A stretch of DNA of 64,000 nt from Niallia circulans NBRC 13626 (GTDB lineage Bacteria; Bacillota; Bacilli; Bacillales; Cytobacillaceae): assembly GCF_001591585.1 (NCBI RefSeq), contig NZ_BCVE01000014.1:43821-107820 (forward strand). The letters run 5' to 3'. Both the position numbers and the translations under genes were made by a program. This document shows positions 1-8,156 of the stretch, piece after piece (the first letter of the stretch is position 1; every line of letters begins with the position of its first letter). A model generated the notes under the pieces. That model had not been told where the DNA came from and did not search any database. It saw only the letters and a program-made list of their open reading frames with translations.

Positions 1-1
1 A

Positions 2-748
2 GACTATCAATATCATAATACATTATTCTTAGTAGCTCATTTCCACTATGTATTAATACCAGGTGTTGTATATGCAGTATTTGCTGGTTTCTATTACTGG
101 TGGCCAAAAATGTTTGGTTATGCATTAAACGAACGTTTAGGAAAATGGCATTTCTGGTTGTTTAATATTGGTTTTAATGTAACCTTTATGCCAATGTTCT
201 TCTTAGGCTTAAAAGGAGCAGTAAGACGTTCTTATACTTTCTCAGCGGAATCTGGATTTGCGCCATTGTTCATGTTATCAGCAATCGGATCTCTTATTCT
301 TGCTGCTGGATTTGCCGTACTAGTTTATAACATCTACTATAGTACTCGTTATGCAGATAGAAAGATTTCTACAGATCCATGGGATGCAAGAACACTAGAA
401 TGGCATACAGCTTCACCAGTTCAGCCATATAACTTTGCAAGTACTCCAGAAGTAAAAGCATTAGATGCGTTCTGGTATATGAAGAAAAATAATGAAGGCT
501 TAGTATTAAAAGAAGAAGAACTAGAGGAAATACACATGCCAAGCAATTCTGGGCTTCCATTCTATATGTGTGTTGTATTTGGTATCGTCGGTTTCTTCCT
601 AATATTTGAATGGTTTATTCCAGCTGCAATTTGTAGCTTAGGTATTTTTGTTGGCTTAATCATTCGTTCCTTTGATTATAACGAAGGTTATCATATTAAA
701 CTGGATGTTATTAAGAAAACGGAACGTGCATGGAGAGGTGAGAAATAA
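2..748 (+). CDS. qoxB: Cytochrome aa3 quinol oxidase subunit I, C-terminal part (truncated by window edge)
   Basis: The reading frame is open from base 2, so this is the end of a gene that starts outside the window; 248 residues are visible. Subunit I carries the low-spin haem and the haem-copper centre of the proton-pumping menaquinol oxidase in the cytoplasmic membrane. The segment VAHFHYVLI near visible residues 11-19 is the conserved haem-ligand motif of haem-copper oxidases. Several hydrophobic helices follow, then a soluble loop (visible residues about 120-180) and two final helices. The stop overlaps the qoxC start by one base, as expected for an operon. Identification is firm; the real start is not visible. 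Confidence 0.95.
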   Translation, partial: DYQYHNTLFLVAHFHYVLIPGVVYAVFAGFYYWWPKMFGYALNERLGKWHFWLFNIGFNVTFMPMFFLGLKGAVRRSYTFSAESGFAPLFMLSAIGSLILAAGFAVLVYNIYYSTRYADRKISTDPWDARTLEWHTASPVQPYNFASTPEVKALDAFWYMKKNNEGLVLKEEELEEIHMPSNSGLPFYMCVVFGIVGFFLIFEWFIPAAICSLGIFVGLIIRSFDYNEGYHIKLDVIKKTERAWRGEK

Positions 749-1356
749 TGGCAAAAGTCGATAAGTCCTTACCACTAGAATATCAAACAGAGCAAAGTCG
801 TTTAAATATTCTAGGCTTCTGGATTTTCCTTGGTGCGGAGGTTGTATTATTCGCTACCTTATTTGCAGCCTATGGATCTTTAAAGGATAACTTTGCAGGC
901 GGACCTACTCCAGCTGAATTATTTAAATTAAAAGATGTAATGATTGAAACACTTTTACTATTAACAAGTAGTTTCACTTGTGGGATCGCTATCTGGTATA
1001 TGCGTCGCCAAAATTTAAAAGGATTATTAACATGGTTAATTATCACTTTAGCATTGGGTGCAGGCTTCGTCTTTGTGGAAGTAAATGAATTTATTCATTA
1101 TGTACATGAAGGAGCGACAATGCAGACAAGTGCCTTCCTTTCTTCGTTCTTTGTATTGCTAGGAACACACGGATTGCACGTATCCTTAGGTATAGGCTGG
1201 GCGATATTGATTATTATTCAATTGCTTAAACATGGCTTAACACCAACAACTGCTCGTAAGACATTTATTATAAGTTTATACTGGCATTTCTTAGACGTTG
1301 TGTGGATTTTCATCTTCACATTCGTTTATCTTGCTAGAATGAAAATGGGAGGGTAA
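748..1356 (+). CDS. qoxC: Cytochrome aa3 quinol oxidase subunit III
   Basis: 202 residues, the usual length for QoxC. The protein is a five-helix membrane subunit that stabilises the catalytic core of the menaquinol oxidase. It has the typical subunit III features: N-terminal RLNILGFWIFLGAEVVLF, a central Glu-rich helix region (VEVNEFIHYVHEG), the GTHGLHVSLG motif and a final WHFLDVVWIFIFTFVYL helix. The start codon overlaps the qoxB stop, and a GAGAGGTGAG-type Shine-Dalgarno lies inside the end of qoxB. Order B-C-D is the canonical Bacillus arrangement. Confidence 0.97.
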   Translation: MAKVDKSLPLEYQTEQSRLNILGFWIFLGAEVVLFATLFAAYGSLKDNFAGGPTPAELFKLKDVMIETLLLLTSSFTCGIAIWYMRRQNLKGLLTWLIITLALGAGFVFVEVNEFIHYVHEGATMQTSAFLSSFFVLLGTHGLHVSLGIGWAILIIIQLLKHGLTPTTARKTFIISLYWHFLDVVWIFIFTFVYLARMKMGG

Positions 1357-1362
1357 TAAAAG

Positions 1363-1668
1363 ATGGCAAAAAATCATGAAAATGAAAAATTTCCAATTAG
1401 TCATATTGCAGGTTTTATTGTTTCTTTATTACTTACCTTCGCAGCTGTAGGGGCTAAGTTATATACAGATCTTCCAATGGTTACTGTAATGTGGATTATC
1501 GGGGCATTAGCTGTGATTCAGGCAATTCTTCAACTGTTTATGTTTATGCATCTTACAGAAGGAGAAGGGCAAGTACAGACTATTAATATCATTTATGCTT
1601 TCTTCTGCGCAATTGTCGTTGCCGGTGGAACAATTTGGGTAATGACGTCAGGACACGTACATTACTAA
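1363..1668 (+). CDS. qoxD: Cytochrome aa3 quinol oxidase subunit IV
   Basis: 101 residues with three predicted membrane helices, the pattern of the small cytochrome o/aa3 subunit IV family; the middle carries the family-typical LQLFMFMHL stretch. It starts six bases after qoxC behind GGGAGGG. It is the last gene of the qox operon and is followed directly by an intrinsic terminator. The subunit helps assemble the oxidase and has no catalytic residues of its own. Confidence 0.95.
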   Translation: MAKNHENEKFPISHIAGFIVSLLLTFAAVGAKLYTDLPMVTVMWIIGALAVIQAILQLFMFMHLTEGEGQVQTINIIYAFFCAIVVAGGTIWVMTSGHVHY

Positions 1669-1682
1669 TAAAGTTAGAAAAA

Positions 1683-1707
1683 AGCCTCCCTTTGGGGGCT
1701 TTTTTTG
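1683..1707 (+). terminator. Rho-independent terminator of the qox operon
   Basis: AGCCTCCC, a TTT loop and GGGGGCT form a GC-rich stem with one G-U pair, directly followed by seven T residues, 15 bases after the qoxD stop. Confidence 0.9.
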
Positions 1708-1790
1708 TATATAAAAGACTAAATAACTAGGTAATAGGGATTATTATTTTTGAAATGTTGTGATAATTACATTTGGCCTTTTAAAAAGCA

Positions 1791-1818
1791 TTGACGGGCT
1801 AGAAAAAGATGATAAAAT
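1791..1818 (+). promoter_or_regulatory. Sigma-A promoter of the yclNOP operon
   Basis: TTGACG (1791-1796) and TAAAAT (1813-1818) are separated by 16 bases. Transcription would start near 1825, immediately before the Fur box. Confidence 0.7.
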
Positions 1819-1831
1819 AAAGAAAGAATCT

Positions 1832-1852
1832 AAATGATAATGAAAATCATTT
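1832..1852 (+). promoter_or_regulatory. Fur box
   Basis: The segment AAATGATaatgaaaATCATTT is an inverted repeat whose core TGATAAT-G-AAAATCA (1835-1849) matches the 7-1-7 Fur consensus TGATAAT-N-ATTATCA at 13 of 14 non-N positions or close to it. It lies just downstream of the predicted start of transcription and ahead of an iron-siderophore importer, which is the expected context for Fur repression. Confidence 0.75.
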
Positions 1853-1901
1853 GCGATGAAGTTGGGAGTGAGGGAAACGAGTAATATTACTCATTGGCAC
1901 T

Positions 1902-2858
1902 ATGAAAATTAGACACTTAACTATAATGTTAATAGTTTTATCTATCATCTCCCTATTTGTAGGAGTAATTGATATTCATCCACAAAATATTTTTCATTTA
2001 ACAGCAGATCAGAGAGAAATTCTCCTGATTAGCAGATTTCCTCGCTTAGTCAGTATTATTATAGCTGGTGTTAGTCTAAGTATTTGTGGACTTATCATGC
2101 AGCAGATATCGAGAAATAAATTTGTTTCTCCTACAACTGCTGGAACAATGGACTGGGCGAGACTTGGGATTTTAGTAGCTTTAATGCTTTTTACAGGCGA
2201 GAGCCCGATTATTAAAATGTTAATCGCTTTTGTATTCGCACTTGGAGGAACCTTTTTGTTTATGCGAATACTTAATATGATTAAATTTAAAGACGCTATC
2301 TTTATTCCATTAATCGGTTTAATGCTAGGGAATATTGTTAGCTCGATTACCACTTTTTTTGCCATGAAATATGATTTGATTCAAAATATGTCTTCATGGT
2401 TACAAGGAGATTTTTCTTTAATCATGGAAGGACGTTATGAACTTCTTTACATAAGTATTCCGATGGTTATTGTTGCATACTTATATGCCAATAAATTCAC
2501 AATTGCTGGACTAGGTGAGGATTTTTCTACTAATCTTGGTCTCAATCACAAAAGAGTAGTGAATATAGGGTTAATTATCGTAGCGTTAGTCTCTTCTGTT
2601 GTATTGCTGACAGTAGGAATGATTCCTTTTCTAGGTCTAATTATTCCCAATATTGTTTCGTTATACAGAGGAGATAATCTGAAAAATAGCTTAACCCATA
2701 CAGCATTATTAGGAGCAGTCTTTGTATTATTCTGTGATATTCTTGGCAGAGTGATTATTTATCCGTATGAGATATCGATCGGTGTGATGGTGGGTGTCAT
2801 TGGAAGTGGAGTATTCTTGTATTTACTAGTAAGGAGAAAGTCTTATGATGCAACCTAG
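1902..2858 (+). CDS. yclN: Petrobactin-type siderophore ABC transporter permease YclN
   Basis: 318 residues and about nine hydrophobic helices, of the FecCD permease family; the signature ISRNKFVSPTTAGTMDWARLG (residues 69-89) is strongly YclN-like. Together with YclO it forms the membrane channel for catecholate siderophore uptake; in B. subtilis the system takes up petrobactin and its precursor. The start fits the known B. subtilis N-terminus (MKLRYLF-type), although the Shine-Dalgarno-like GGGAGTGAGGG lies unusually far upstream (1864-1874) and an ATT at 1893 is an alternative. It overlaps yclO by 14 bases and sits behind a Fur box. Confidence 0.93.
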   Translation: MKIRHLTIMLIVLSIISLFVGVIDIHPQNIFHLTADQREILLISRFPRLVSIIIAGVSLSICGLIMQQISRNKFVSPTTAGTMDWARLGILVALMLFTGESPIIKMLIAFVFALGGTFLFMRILNMIKFKDAIFIPLIGLMLGNIVSSITTFFAMKYDLIQNMSSWLQGDFSLIMEGRYELLYISIPMVIVAYLYANKFTIAGLGEDFSTNLGLNHKRVVNIGLIIVALVSSVVLLTVGMIPFLGLIIPNIVSLYRGDNLKNSLTHTALLGAVFVLFCDILGRVIIYPYEISIGVMVGVIGSGVFLYLLVRRKSYDAT

Positions 2859-3801
2859 AGTAAAACTAATAATACTAGCTATAGTGGCAGCATTATTAAT
2901 TTCCATATTTATGCTAATAAAGGTTAGCGGTAATAACTGGGAATATGTGATTCCACGTAGAGCCATAAAAATTATCGCGATTCTTTTAACAGGCGGCTGT
3001 ATCGCCTTTACTTCGATGGTATTTCAGACGATTACAAATAATCGTATTTTAACACCGAGTATTTTAGGACTAGACTCCCTTTATCTCTTCATTCAAACTG
3101 TAGTGGTTTTCGTTTTTGGTTCAAGTACAATGACTGTGATGAATAGCAATATTAATTTTTTGTTATCCGTCGTTTTAATGGTTTTTTTCTCAAGTATTCT
3201 TTATAAGCTATTCTTTAGGAGAGATAATCAAAACATATTATTACTGCTGTTGATTGGAATTGTATTAGGAAGCTTTTTCTCTAGTCTCTCTTCCTTTATG
3301 CAGGTGTTAATTGATCCAAATGAGTTCCTTATTATCCAAGATAAAATGTTTGCAAGTTTTAATAATGTAAACACCAATATTTTAATAATCAGTATTATTA
3401 TTGTTACTATTGTGTCTGTCTATGTTACGAGATATAGTAAATTCTTTGATGTCATGTCATTAGGAAGAGACCAGGCCATTAATTTAGGAATTGATTATGA
3501 GAAAGTAGTACGCCGTATGCTAATTGTGGTGTCGATCCTAGTGTCGGTTTCCACTGCCTTAGTGGGACCCATCACCTTTCTTGGATTATTGGTTGTTAAT
3601 TTAGCTCGTGAGTTTTTAAAAACATATAAACACCGAACTTTAATTACTGGATCTATCTTATTGAGTATTATTTCTTTAGTTGGTGGGTTACTGATTGTAG
3701 AACGTGTATTTACTTTTTCAACGACAATCAGTGTGATAATTAACTTTGTAGGTGGAGTGTATTTTATCTATCTATTACTAAAGGAGAGAAAAGCATGGTA
3801 G
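2845..3801 (+). CDS. yclO: Petrobactin-type siderophore ABC transporter permease YclO
   Basis: 318 residues, FecCD-family permease, second half of the heterodimeric channel with YclN. The mid-region TNNRILTPSILGLDSLY is the partner-specific counterpart of the YclN signature. An AAGGAG site (2831-2836) inside the end of yclN sits eight bases before the ATG. It overlaps the ATPase gene by seven bases, so translation of the three genes is probably coupled. The family and the gene order give a confident assignment; substrate specificity is taken from B. subtilis. Confidence 0.93.
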   Translation: MMQPRVKLIILAIVAALLISIFMLIKVSGNNWEYVIPRRAIKIIAILLTGGCIAFTSMVFQTITNNRILTPSILGLDSLYLFIQTVVVFVFGSSTMTVMNSNINFLLSVVLMVFFSSILYKLFFRRDNQNILLLLLIGIVLGSFFSSLSSFMQVLIDPNEFLIIQDKMFASFNNVNTNILIISIIIVTIVSVYVTRYSKFFDVMSLGRDQAINLGIDYEKVVRRMLIVVSILVSVSTALVGPITFLGLLVVNLAREFLKTYKHRTLITGSILLSIISLVGGLLIVERVFTFSTTISVIINFVGGVYFIYLLLKERKAW

Positions 3802-4553
3802 AAGTAAAGAATATTACCAAACAATATGGGGGCAAAAAAGTGCTCGATAATGTTTCTCTTTCAGTAGAGAAAGGGAAAATCACTTCTTTTATTGGACCAA
3901 ATGGAGCAGGGAAAAGTACATTGCTTTCAGTAATAAGTCGCTTAACGAAAGCAGACAGTGGAGATGTCTATATTGATGGACAGCATATCGATAAATCGAA
4001 GAGTAATGATCTTGCCAAGAAAATTTCTATTTTAAAACAGGCAAACCATATAAACCTCCGCTTAACTGTAAGAGAACTAGTCAGCTTTGGCCGATTCCCA
4101 TATTCGCAAGGAAAATTAAATGCCCTTGATGAGAAAATGGTAGACGAAGCTATTAAATATATGGAATTAGAAGATATGCAGCATAAATACATAGATCAAC
4201 TAAGTGGAGGACAAAAGCAAAGAGCCTATATTGCGATGGTAATTGCTCAAGATACAGAATATATCCTATTGGATGAGCCATTAAATAATTTAGATATGAA
4301 GCATTCTGTCCAAATAATGAAGGTTCTAAGAAGATTAGTAGAAGAGCTGGGGAAAACAGTAGTAATCGTAATCCATGATATCAATTTTGCCTCAGTTTAT
4401 TCCGATAATATCGTAGCATTAAAGAATGGCAAAATCATAAACGATGGACCAGCAAAAAAAATCATTAATCAAAAAGTATTAAAAGATATTTATGAAATGG
4501 ATATGCAAATTGAAGAAATAAATAATCAAAGAATATGTGTTTATTTCGCATAA
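3795..4553 (+). CDS. yclP: Siderophore ABC transporter ATP-binding protein YclP
   Basis: 252 residues, cytoplasmic ATPase that drives the YclNO permease. Walker A GPNGAGKST is at residues 34-42, the LSGGQKQR signature at about 136-143, Walker B ILLDEP at about 157-162, and the switch His lies in VIVIHD. AAAGGAGAG precedes the ATG at good spacing. Length and motifs match the FecE/YclP family. It ends 284 bases before the binding-protein gene yclQ, an unusually long gap inside such an operon. Confidence 0.93.
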   Translation: MVEVKNITKQYGGKKVLDNVSLSVEKGKITSFIGPNGAGKSTLLSVISRLTKADSGDVYIDGQHIDKSKSNDLAKKISILKQANHINLRLTVRELVSFGRFPYSQGKLNALDEKMVDEAIKYMELEDMQHKYIDQLSGGQKQRAYIAMVIAQDTEYILLDEPLNNLDMKHSVQIMKVLRRLVEELGKTVVIVIHDINFASVYSDNIVALKNGKIINDGPAKKIINQKVLKDIYEMDMQIEEINNQRICVYFA

Positions 4554-4603
4554 AAAATGAACATTGATTATGGATAAATGATTGATTCATTGTAGAAAGA
4601 AGC

Positions 4604-4700
4604 TAATGGTGGAAGAAAAATAGAAAGGAGGCAGTGTAATTATGGCTGACTTAAAAATAAGTCCCTTCGCCAGAAGAAAACCATAATAACACTACCATTA
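4604..4700 (+). other. Structured intergenic segment with a 14-codon mini-ORF between yclP and yclQ
   Basis: The 284-base gap 4554-4837 holds an AAAGGAGG site (4624-4631) followed by a 14-codon frame at 4642-4686 (MADLKISPFARRKP). Inside it, GACTTA-aaaa-TAAGTC (4648-4663) is a perfect 6-bp hairpin, and TAATGGT (4604-4610) with ACCATTA (4694-4700) would close the whole segment. A further AATACC/GGTATT hairpin follows at 4756-4776. It could be a leader or processing element that sets binding-protein versus transporter levels, or a small RNA; this is inference. Confidence 0.35.
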
Positions 4701-4837
4701 GATATTAGCAAAATCCTAAATCATTCTAGGAAAATGAGGAAGGAAAAAGGCTAATAATACCTTATCATAGGGTATTCTGTCTTTAAATGCAATGCATTCA
4801 ATTTAGTTTATAAATTAAATTTAGAGGTGTTTATAAG

Positions 4838-5788
4838 ATGAAGAAAAAGCTTTCCCTATTATTATTAACATTCATTTTTGCAGTATTAGCTGCATGTGGA
4901 AATACAGAAAAATCGAATGCTGATACAAAGAAAGGTAGCGAGAAATCGGCAGAAATTAAAGTAACCCATGATTTAGGAGAAGATACAGTTAAAGCAGACC
5001 CTAAAACAGTTGTTGCTTTTGATTTTGGTGTTTTAGATACTTTAGATAAATTGGGAATAGAAGTAGCCGGGGTTCCACAGGCGAATATTCCACCATATCT
5101 TTCTAAATATGAAGATTCAAAATATACAAATGTAGGTAGTTTAAAAGAGCCAGATTTCGAGGCAATTAGTGAATTAGAACCGGATGTAATCTTTATTTCT
5201 GGAAGACAGTCGGCTGCATATGAAGAATTGAAAAAAATTGCCCCAACTGTATATCTTGGAGTTGATACAACAGATTATATGAATTCCTTTAAGCATAATA
5301 TGAATATTATTGGAGAGATTTTTGATAAGAAACAAGAGGTTACCAAAGAATTAGCAAAAATAGATGAAGATATTGCTGCACTTAACGAAAAGGCAAAAGC
5401 AGTAGATGGTAAATCCTTAATCTTATTGGTGAATGATGGTAGCATAAGTGCGTACGGGAAAAACTCTCGTTTCGGCATTATTCATGATGTTTTTGGGCTG
5501 GCGCCGGCAGATGAAAATATTGAAGCTTCTACACATGGACAAAAGGTTACTTTTGAATATGTAGCAGAAAAAAATCCAGCCTATTTATTTGTTATTGATA
5601 GAGGAGCAGTTGTTGGAGGGGAGTCTTCTGCTGAGAAGGTCCTTGATAACAAACTTATAAATGGAATTGATGCAGCTAAAAATGATCATATTGTTTATTT
5701 AGACCCAAGCTATTGGTATCTATCAGGGGGCGGTCTTCTGTCAACAAGTGAGATGGTTAAAGAAATTTCAGAAGCCATTTCCAAATAA
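4838..5788 (+). CDS. yclQ: Petrobactin-type siderophore-binding lipoprotein YclQ
   Basis: 316 residues. A lipoprotein signal peptide ends at the lipobox LAAC-G (Cys about 20), so the protein is tethered outside the membrane, where it captures ferric siderophore for YclNOP. Family signatures include VVAFDFGVLDTLDKLG, EPDFEAISELEPD, DVFGLAPADENIEASTHGQ and YWYLSGGGL, all closely YclQ-like. It begins behind GAGGTG at proper spacing. The separate position after a structured gap suggests an additional level of expression control. Confidence 0.95.
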   Translation: MKKKLSLLLLTFIFAVLAACGNTEKSNADTKKGSEKSAEIKVTHDLGEDTVKADPKTVVAFDFGVLDTLDKLGIEVAGVPQANIPPYLSKYEDSKYTNVGSLKEPDFEAISELEPDVIFISGRQSAAYEELKKIAPTVYLGVDTTDYMNSFKHNMNIIGEIFDKKQEVTKELAKIDEDIAALNEKAKAVDGKSLILLVNDGSISAYGKNSRFGIIHDVFGLAPADENIEASTHGQKVTFEYVAEKNPAYLFVIDRGAVVGGESSAEKVLDNKLINGIDAAKNDHIVYLDPSYWYLSGGGLLSTSEMVKEISEAISK

Positions 5789-5800
5789 CGCTGGGTAAAG

Positions 5801-5835
5801 AGTCCAACGAGTAAAAACTACTTGTTGGACTTTTT
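5801..5835 (+). terminator. Rho-independent terminator after yclQ
   Basis: A 13-bp stem with one G-U pair (5801-5813 with 5819-5831, AGTCCAAC pairing GTTGGACT at its base) is followed by TTTTT, 12 bases after the yclQ stop. Confidence 0.9.
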
Positions 5836-5961
5836 AATAGTAAATAAAATAATAGATCATTTTCAAAAGATAAAAATTCTAGTAGATAGTTGCTTTTTTT
5901 AGGAGTTCCCTCCAAAATAAAAGGGAAGAAGGGAATATTCATCGAATGAGGAGGTCTTTGG

Positions 5962-6954
5962 ATGACGATTAAATTTGGAGTTATCGGAACCAATTGGATT
6001 ACAGAATCTTTTATAAAGGCAGCTGGTGAAATAGAAGATTTTCAATTAAATGCCGTATACTCACGAACAGCGGATAAAGCGAAAGCGTTTGCTGCTAAAT
6101 TTAATGTTGAACATACATATACTAATTTAGAAGAAATGGCAAAGAGCGACAAAATAGATGCTGTATATATTGCAAGTCCTAACGCTTATCATGCTCAACA
6201 GGCAATCCTATTTTTGAAAAATAAAAAGCATGTTTTAACAGAAAAAGCGATGGCTTCTAATACAGCAGAAGTGAAAGAAATGATTACTGCGGCCAAGGAA
6301 AATGAAGTTCTTTTAATGGAGGCACTAAAAACAACATTTCTTCCTAATTTTAAAGTTGTTCAAGAAAATTTACATAAACTTGGGAAAATTAGACGTGCAT
6401 TTGTAAGTTATTGTCAGTATTCTTCGCGGTATGATGCTTATAAAGAAGGAACAGTATTAAATGCTTTTAAGCCAGAGCTGTCAAATGGAGCATTAATGGA
6501 TATTGGGGTTTATTGTCTCTATCCTATGGTACTTCTTTTTGGAAAACCAGAGAAAGTTAAGGCAAATAGTTTCTTATTGGAAACAGGTGTTGACGGCGAA
6601 GGAAGCATTATTCTAGAGTATCCAGATATGGATATCATTCTCATGTATTCGAAAATAACCAACTCTCATATTCCGTCTGAAATCCAAGGAGAAGATGGCA
6701 ATTTAATAATCAATCAAATGAATACTCCTACAAAAGTAGAGTTTATACCACGGAATGGAGAAGGGGAGAATCTTACCCTTCCTCAAAAGGAAGCTTCGAT
6801 GTTTTATGAGGCACAGGAATTTATGGAATTGATTAAGGCAGGAAAAACCGAATCCTCTATTAACTCTTTTAATATTTCTTTAGCGGTAATGGAAGTGATG
6901 GATGAGGTAAGAAGACAAACGGGAATAGTTTTTCCGGCTGATACAAAACAGTAA
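5962..6954 (+). CDS. Gfo/Idh/MocA family oxidoreductase
   Basis: 330 residues. An N-terminal Rossmann fold (FGVIGTNWI at residues 5-13) should bind NAD(P), and a C-terminal GFO_IDH domain contains GALMDIGVYCLYPM, a conserved catalytic-domain segment of the family. The usual EKP motif is replaced by TEKAMASN, as in a subset of Bacillus homologues. It is probably a sugar or inositol dehydrogenase, but the substrate cannot be read from the sequence. GAGGAGG sits at good distance from the ATG. The next gene, a ROK fructokinase, starts 32 bases downstream, suggesting a small sugar-metabolism operon. Confidence 0.85.
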   Translation: MTIKFGVIGTNWITESFIKAAGEIEDFQLNAVYSRTADKAKAFAAKFNVEHTYTNLEEMAKSDKIDAVYIASPNAYHAQQAILFLKNKKHVLTEKAMASNTAEVKEMITAAKENEVLLMEALKTTFLPNFKVVQENLHKLGKIRRAFVSYCQYSSRYDAYKEGTVLNAFKPELSNGALMDIGVYCLYPMVLLFGKPEKVKANSFLLETGVDGEGSIILEYPDMDIILMYSKITNSHIPSEIQGEDGNLIINQMNTPTKVEFIPRNGEGENLTLPQKEASMFYEAQEFMELIKAGKTESSINSFNISLAVMEVMDEVRRQTGIVFPADTKQ

Positions 6955-6986
6955 GCATATAAAACTATTATAAGGAGAGAGAAACC

Positions 6987-7868
6987 ATGTCACTATACGG
7001 CGCTATTGAAGCTGGTGGAACAAAATTTGTCTGTGCAGTAGGGGATGCAAAAGGAAATATCCAAGAAAGAATATCCATTCCAACAACAACACCGGAAGAA
7101 ACGATGCCAGAGGTTATTGCTTTCTTTAAAAAGTTTTCCGTTGACGCAATTGGAATTGGCTCGTTTGGTCCTATTGATGTGGATAAAAACAATGCCACAT
7201 ATGGAAATATAACAACGACACCAAAGCTTGCATGGAAGGACTTTCCATTGCTAAAAACAATAGAAGATGAATTTTCTGTTCCAACTGGTTTTAATACAGA
7301 TGTAAATGTTGCCGCACTAGGAGAAGCAAAGCTAGGTGCTGCTAAAGGTGTGGATAATTGTTTATATATAACGATTGGTACAGGGATTGGCGCTGGAGCT
7401 TATATTAATGGGGAATTGCTGCAAGGATTAACACACCCAGAGATGGGTCATATTTTAGTAAGAAGGCATCCCAAAGATAGCTATAAAGGCAGATGCCCAT
7501 ACCATGCAGATTGCTTAGAAGGATTAGCAGCTGGGCCGGCAATTGAAGAACGCTGGGGCGAGAAAGCATTTCACTTAAGTGATAAAGAGGAAGTATGGGA
7601 AATGGAAGGCTATTACATTGCACAAGCCCTTATGCAATATATTCTTATTCTATCTCCCAAAAAGATTATCCTTGGCGGCGGGGTTATGAATCAGGAGCAT
7701 GTGTTAACATATGTTTATCGCTATTTGGGAGAGCTTTTAAATGGCTATGTTTCCTACCCTGAAGTGCAGGATAAAATGAATGAATATATTGTTAGACCAG
7801 GTTTAGGAGATAATGCTGGAATTACAGGTGGACTTCTCCTTGCAGAAAAAGTTTTTCACGAAAGATAA
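6987..7868 (+). CDS. ROK-family fructokinase (GmuE/YdhR type)
   Basis: 293 residues. The N-terminus GAIEAGGTKFVCAVG is the ROK phosphate-1 loop; DVNVAALGEAKLGA and GTGIGAGAYING contain the catalytic Asp region and second phosphate loop. A zinc-binding cluster is visible as GHILVRRHP then CPYHADCLEG, and LGGGVM is the adenosine motif. These are the hallmarks of bacillary ROK fructokinases, which phosphorylate fructose to fructose-6-phosphate in the cytoplasm. AAGGAGAG precedes the ATG. It is likely cotranscribed with the upstream oxidoreductase and ends before a strong terminator. Confidence 0.88.
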   Translation: MSLYGAIEAGGTKFVCAVGDAKGNIQERISIPTTTPEETMPEVIAFFKKFSVDAIGIGSFGPIDVDKNNATYGNITTTPKLAWKDFPLLKTIEDEFSVPTGFNTDVNVAALGEAKLGAAKGVDNCLYITIGTGIGAGAYINGELLQGLTHPEMGHILVRRHPKDSYKGRCPYHADCLEGLAAGPAIEERWGEKAFHLSDKEEVWEMEGYYIAQALMQYILILSPKKIILGGGVMNQEHVLTYVYRYLGELLNGYVSYPEVQDKMNEYIVRPGLGDNAGITGGLLLAEKVFHER

Positions 7869-7880
7869 GTCAATAATGGA

Positions 7881-7917
7881 GGCCATTTAAAGGAGAATAT
7901 CTTTTAAATGGCCTTTT
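7881..7917 (+). terminator. Rho-independent terminator after the fructokinase gene
   Basis: GGCCATTTAAA (7881-7891) pairs with TTTAAATGGCC (7903-7913), followed by TTTTT. Confidence 0.9.
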
Positions 7918-7947
7918 TATGTTTTTAGCTTTCCTGATGGAGATTTT

Positions 7948-8031
7948 ATTCGCGAAAATATGTGACTTATTCGCTAAAAATCATTAATAATTCGCGGAAA
8001 ACTTCTCGTAATTCGCGAAAATCCACAATAT
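7948..8031 (+). repeat. Four tandem imperfect 21-bp repeats
   Basis: Units begin at 7948, 7969, 7990 and 8011, each exactly 21 bases and each opening with ATTCGC followed by an A-rich core (ATTCGCGAAAAT, ATTCGCTAAAAA, ATTCGCGGAAAA, ATTCGCGAAAAT). No spacers separate them, so it is not a CRISPR. It lies in the non-coding gap between a terminator and the sensor kinase gene. Confidence 0.85.
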
Positions 8032-8156
8032 TGTCCAAAGCCAAGAAAATATTTAAAAAAGTAAATAGAGTGTGTTGGCATATCCACATTTCTGCCTAAA
8101 TAAATATGATATGATTAATTTAACCATTTATAAATTTGATGAAACGGTGGTAATAC

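Noticed and set aside
7948..8031. CRISPR array
   Set aside because: The 21-bp units are contiguous and imperfect with no unique spacers, and there are no cas genes in the window.
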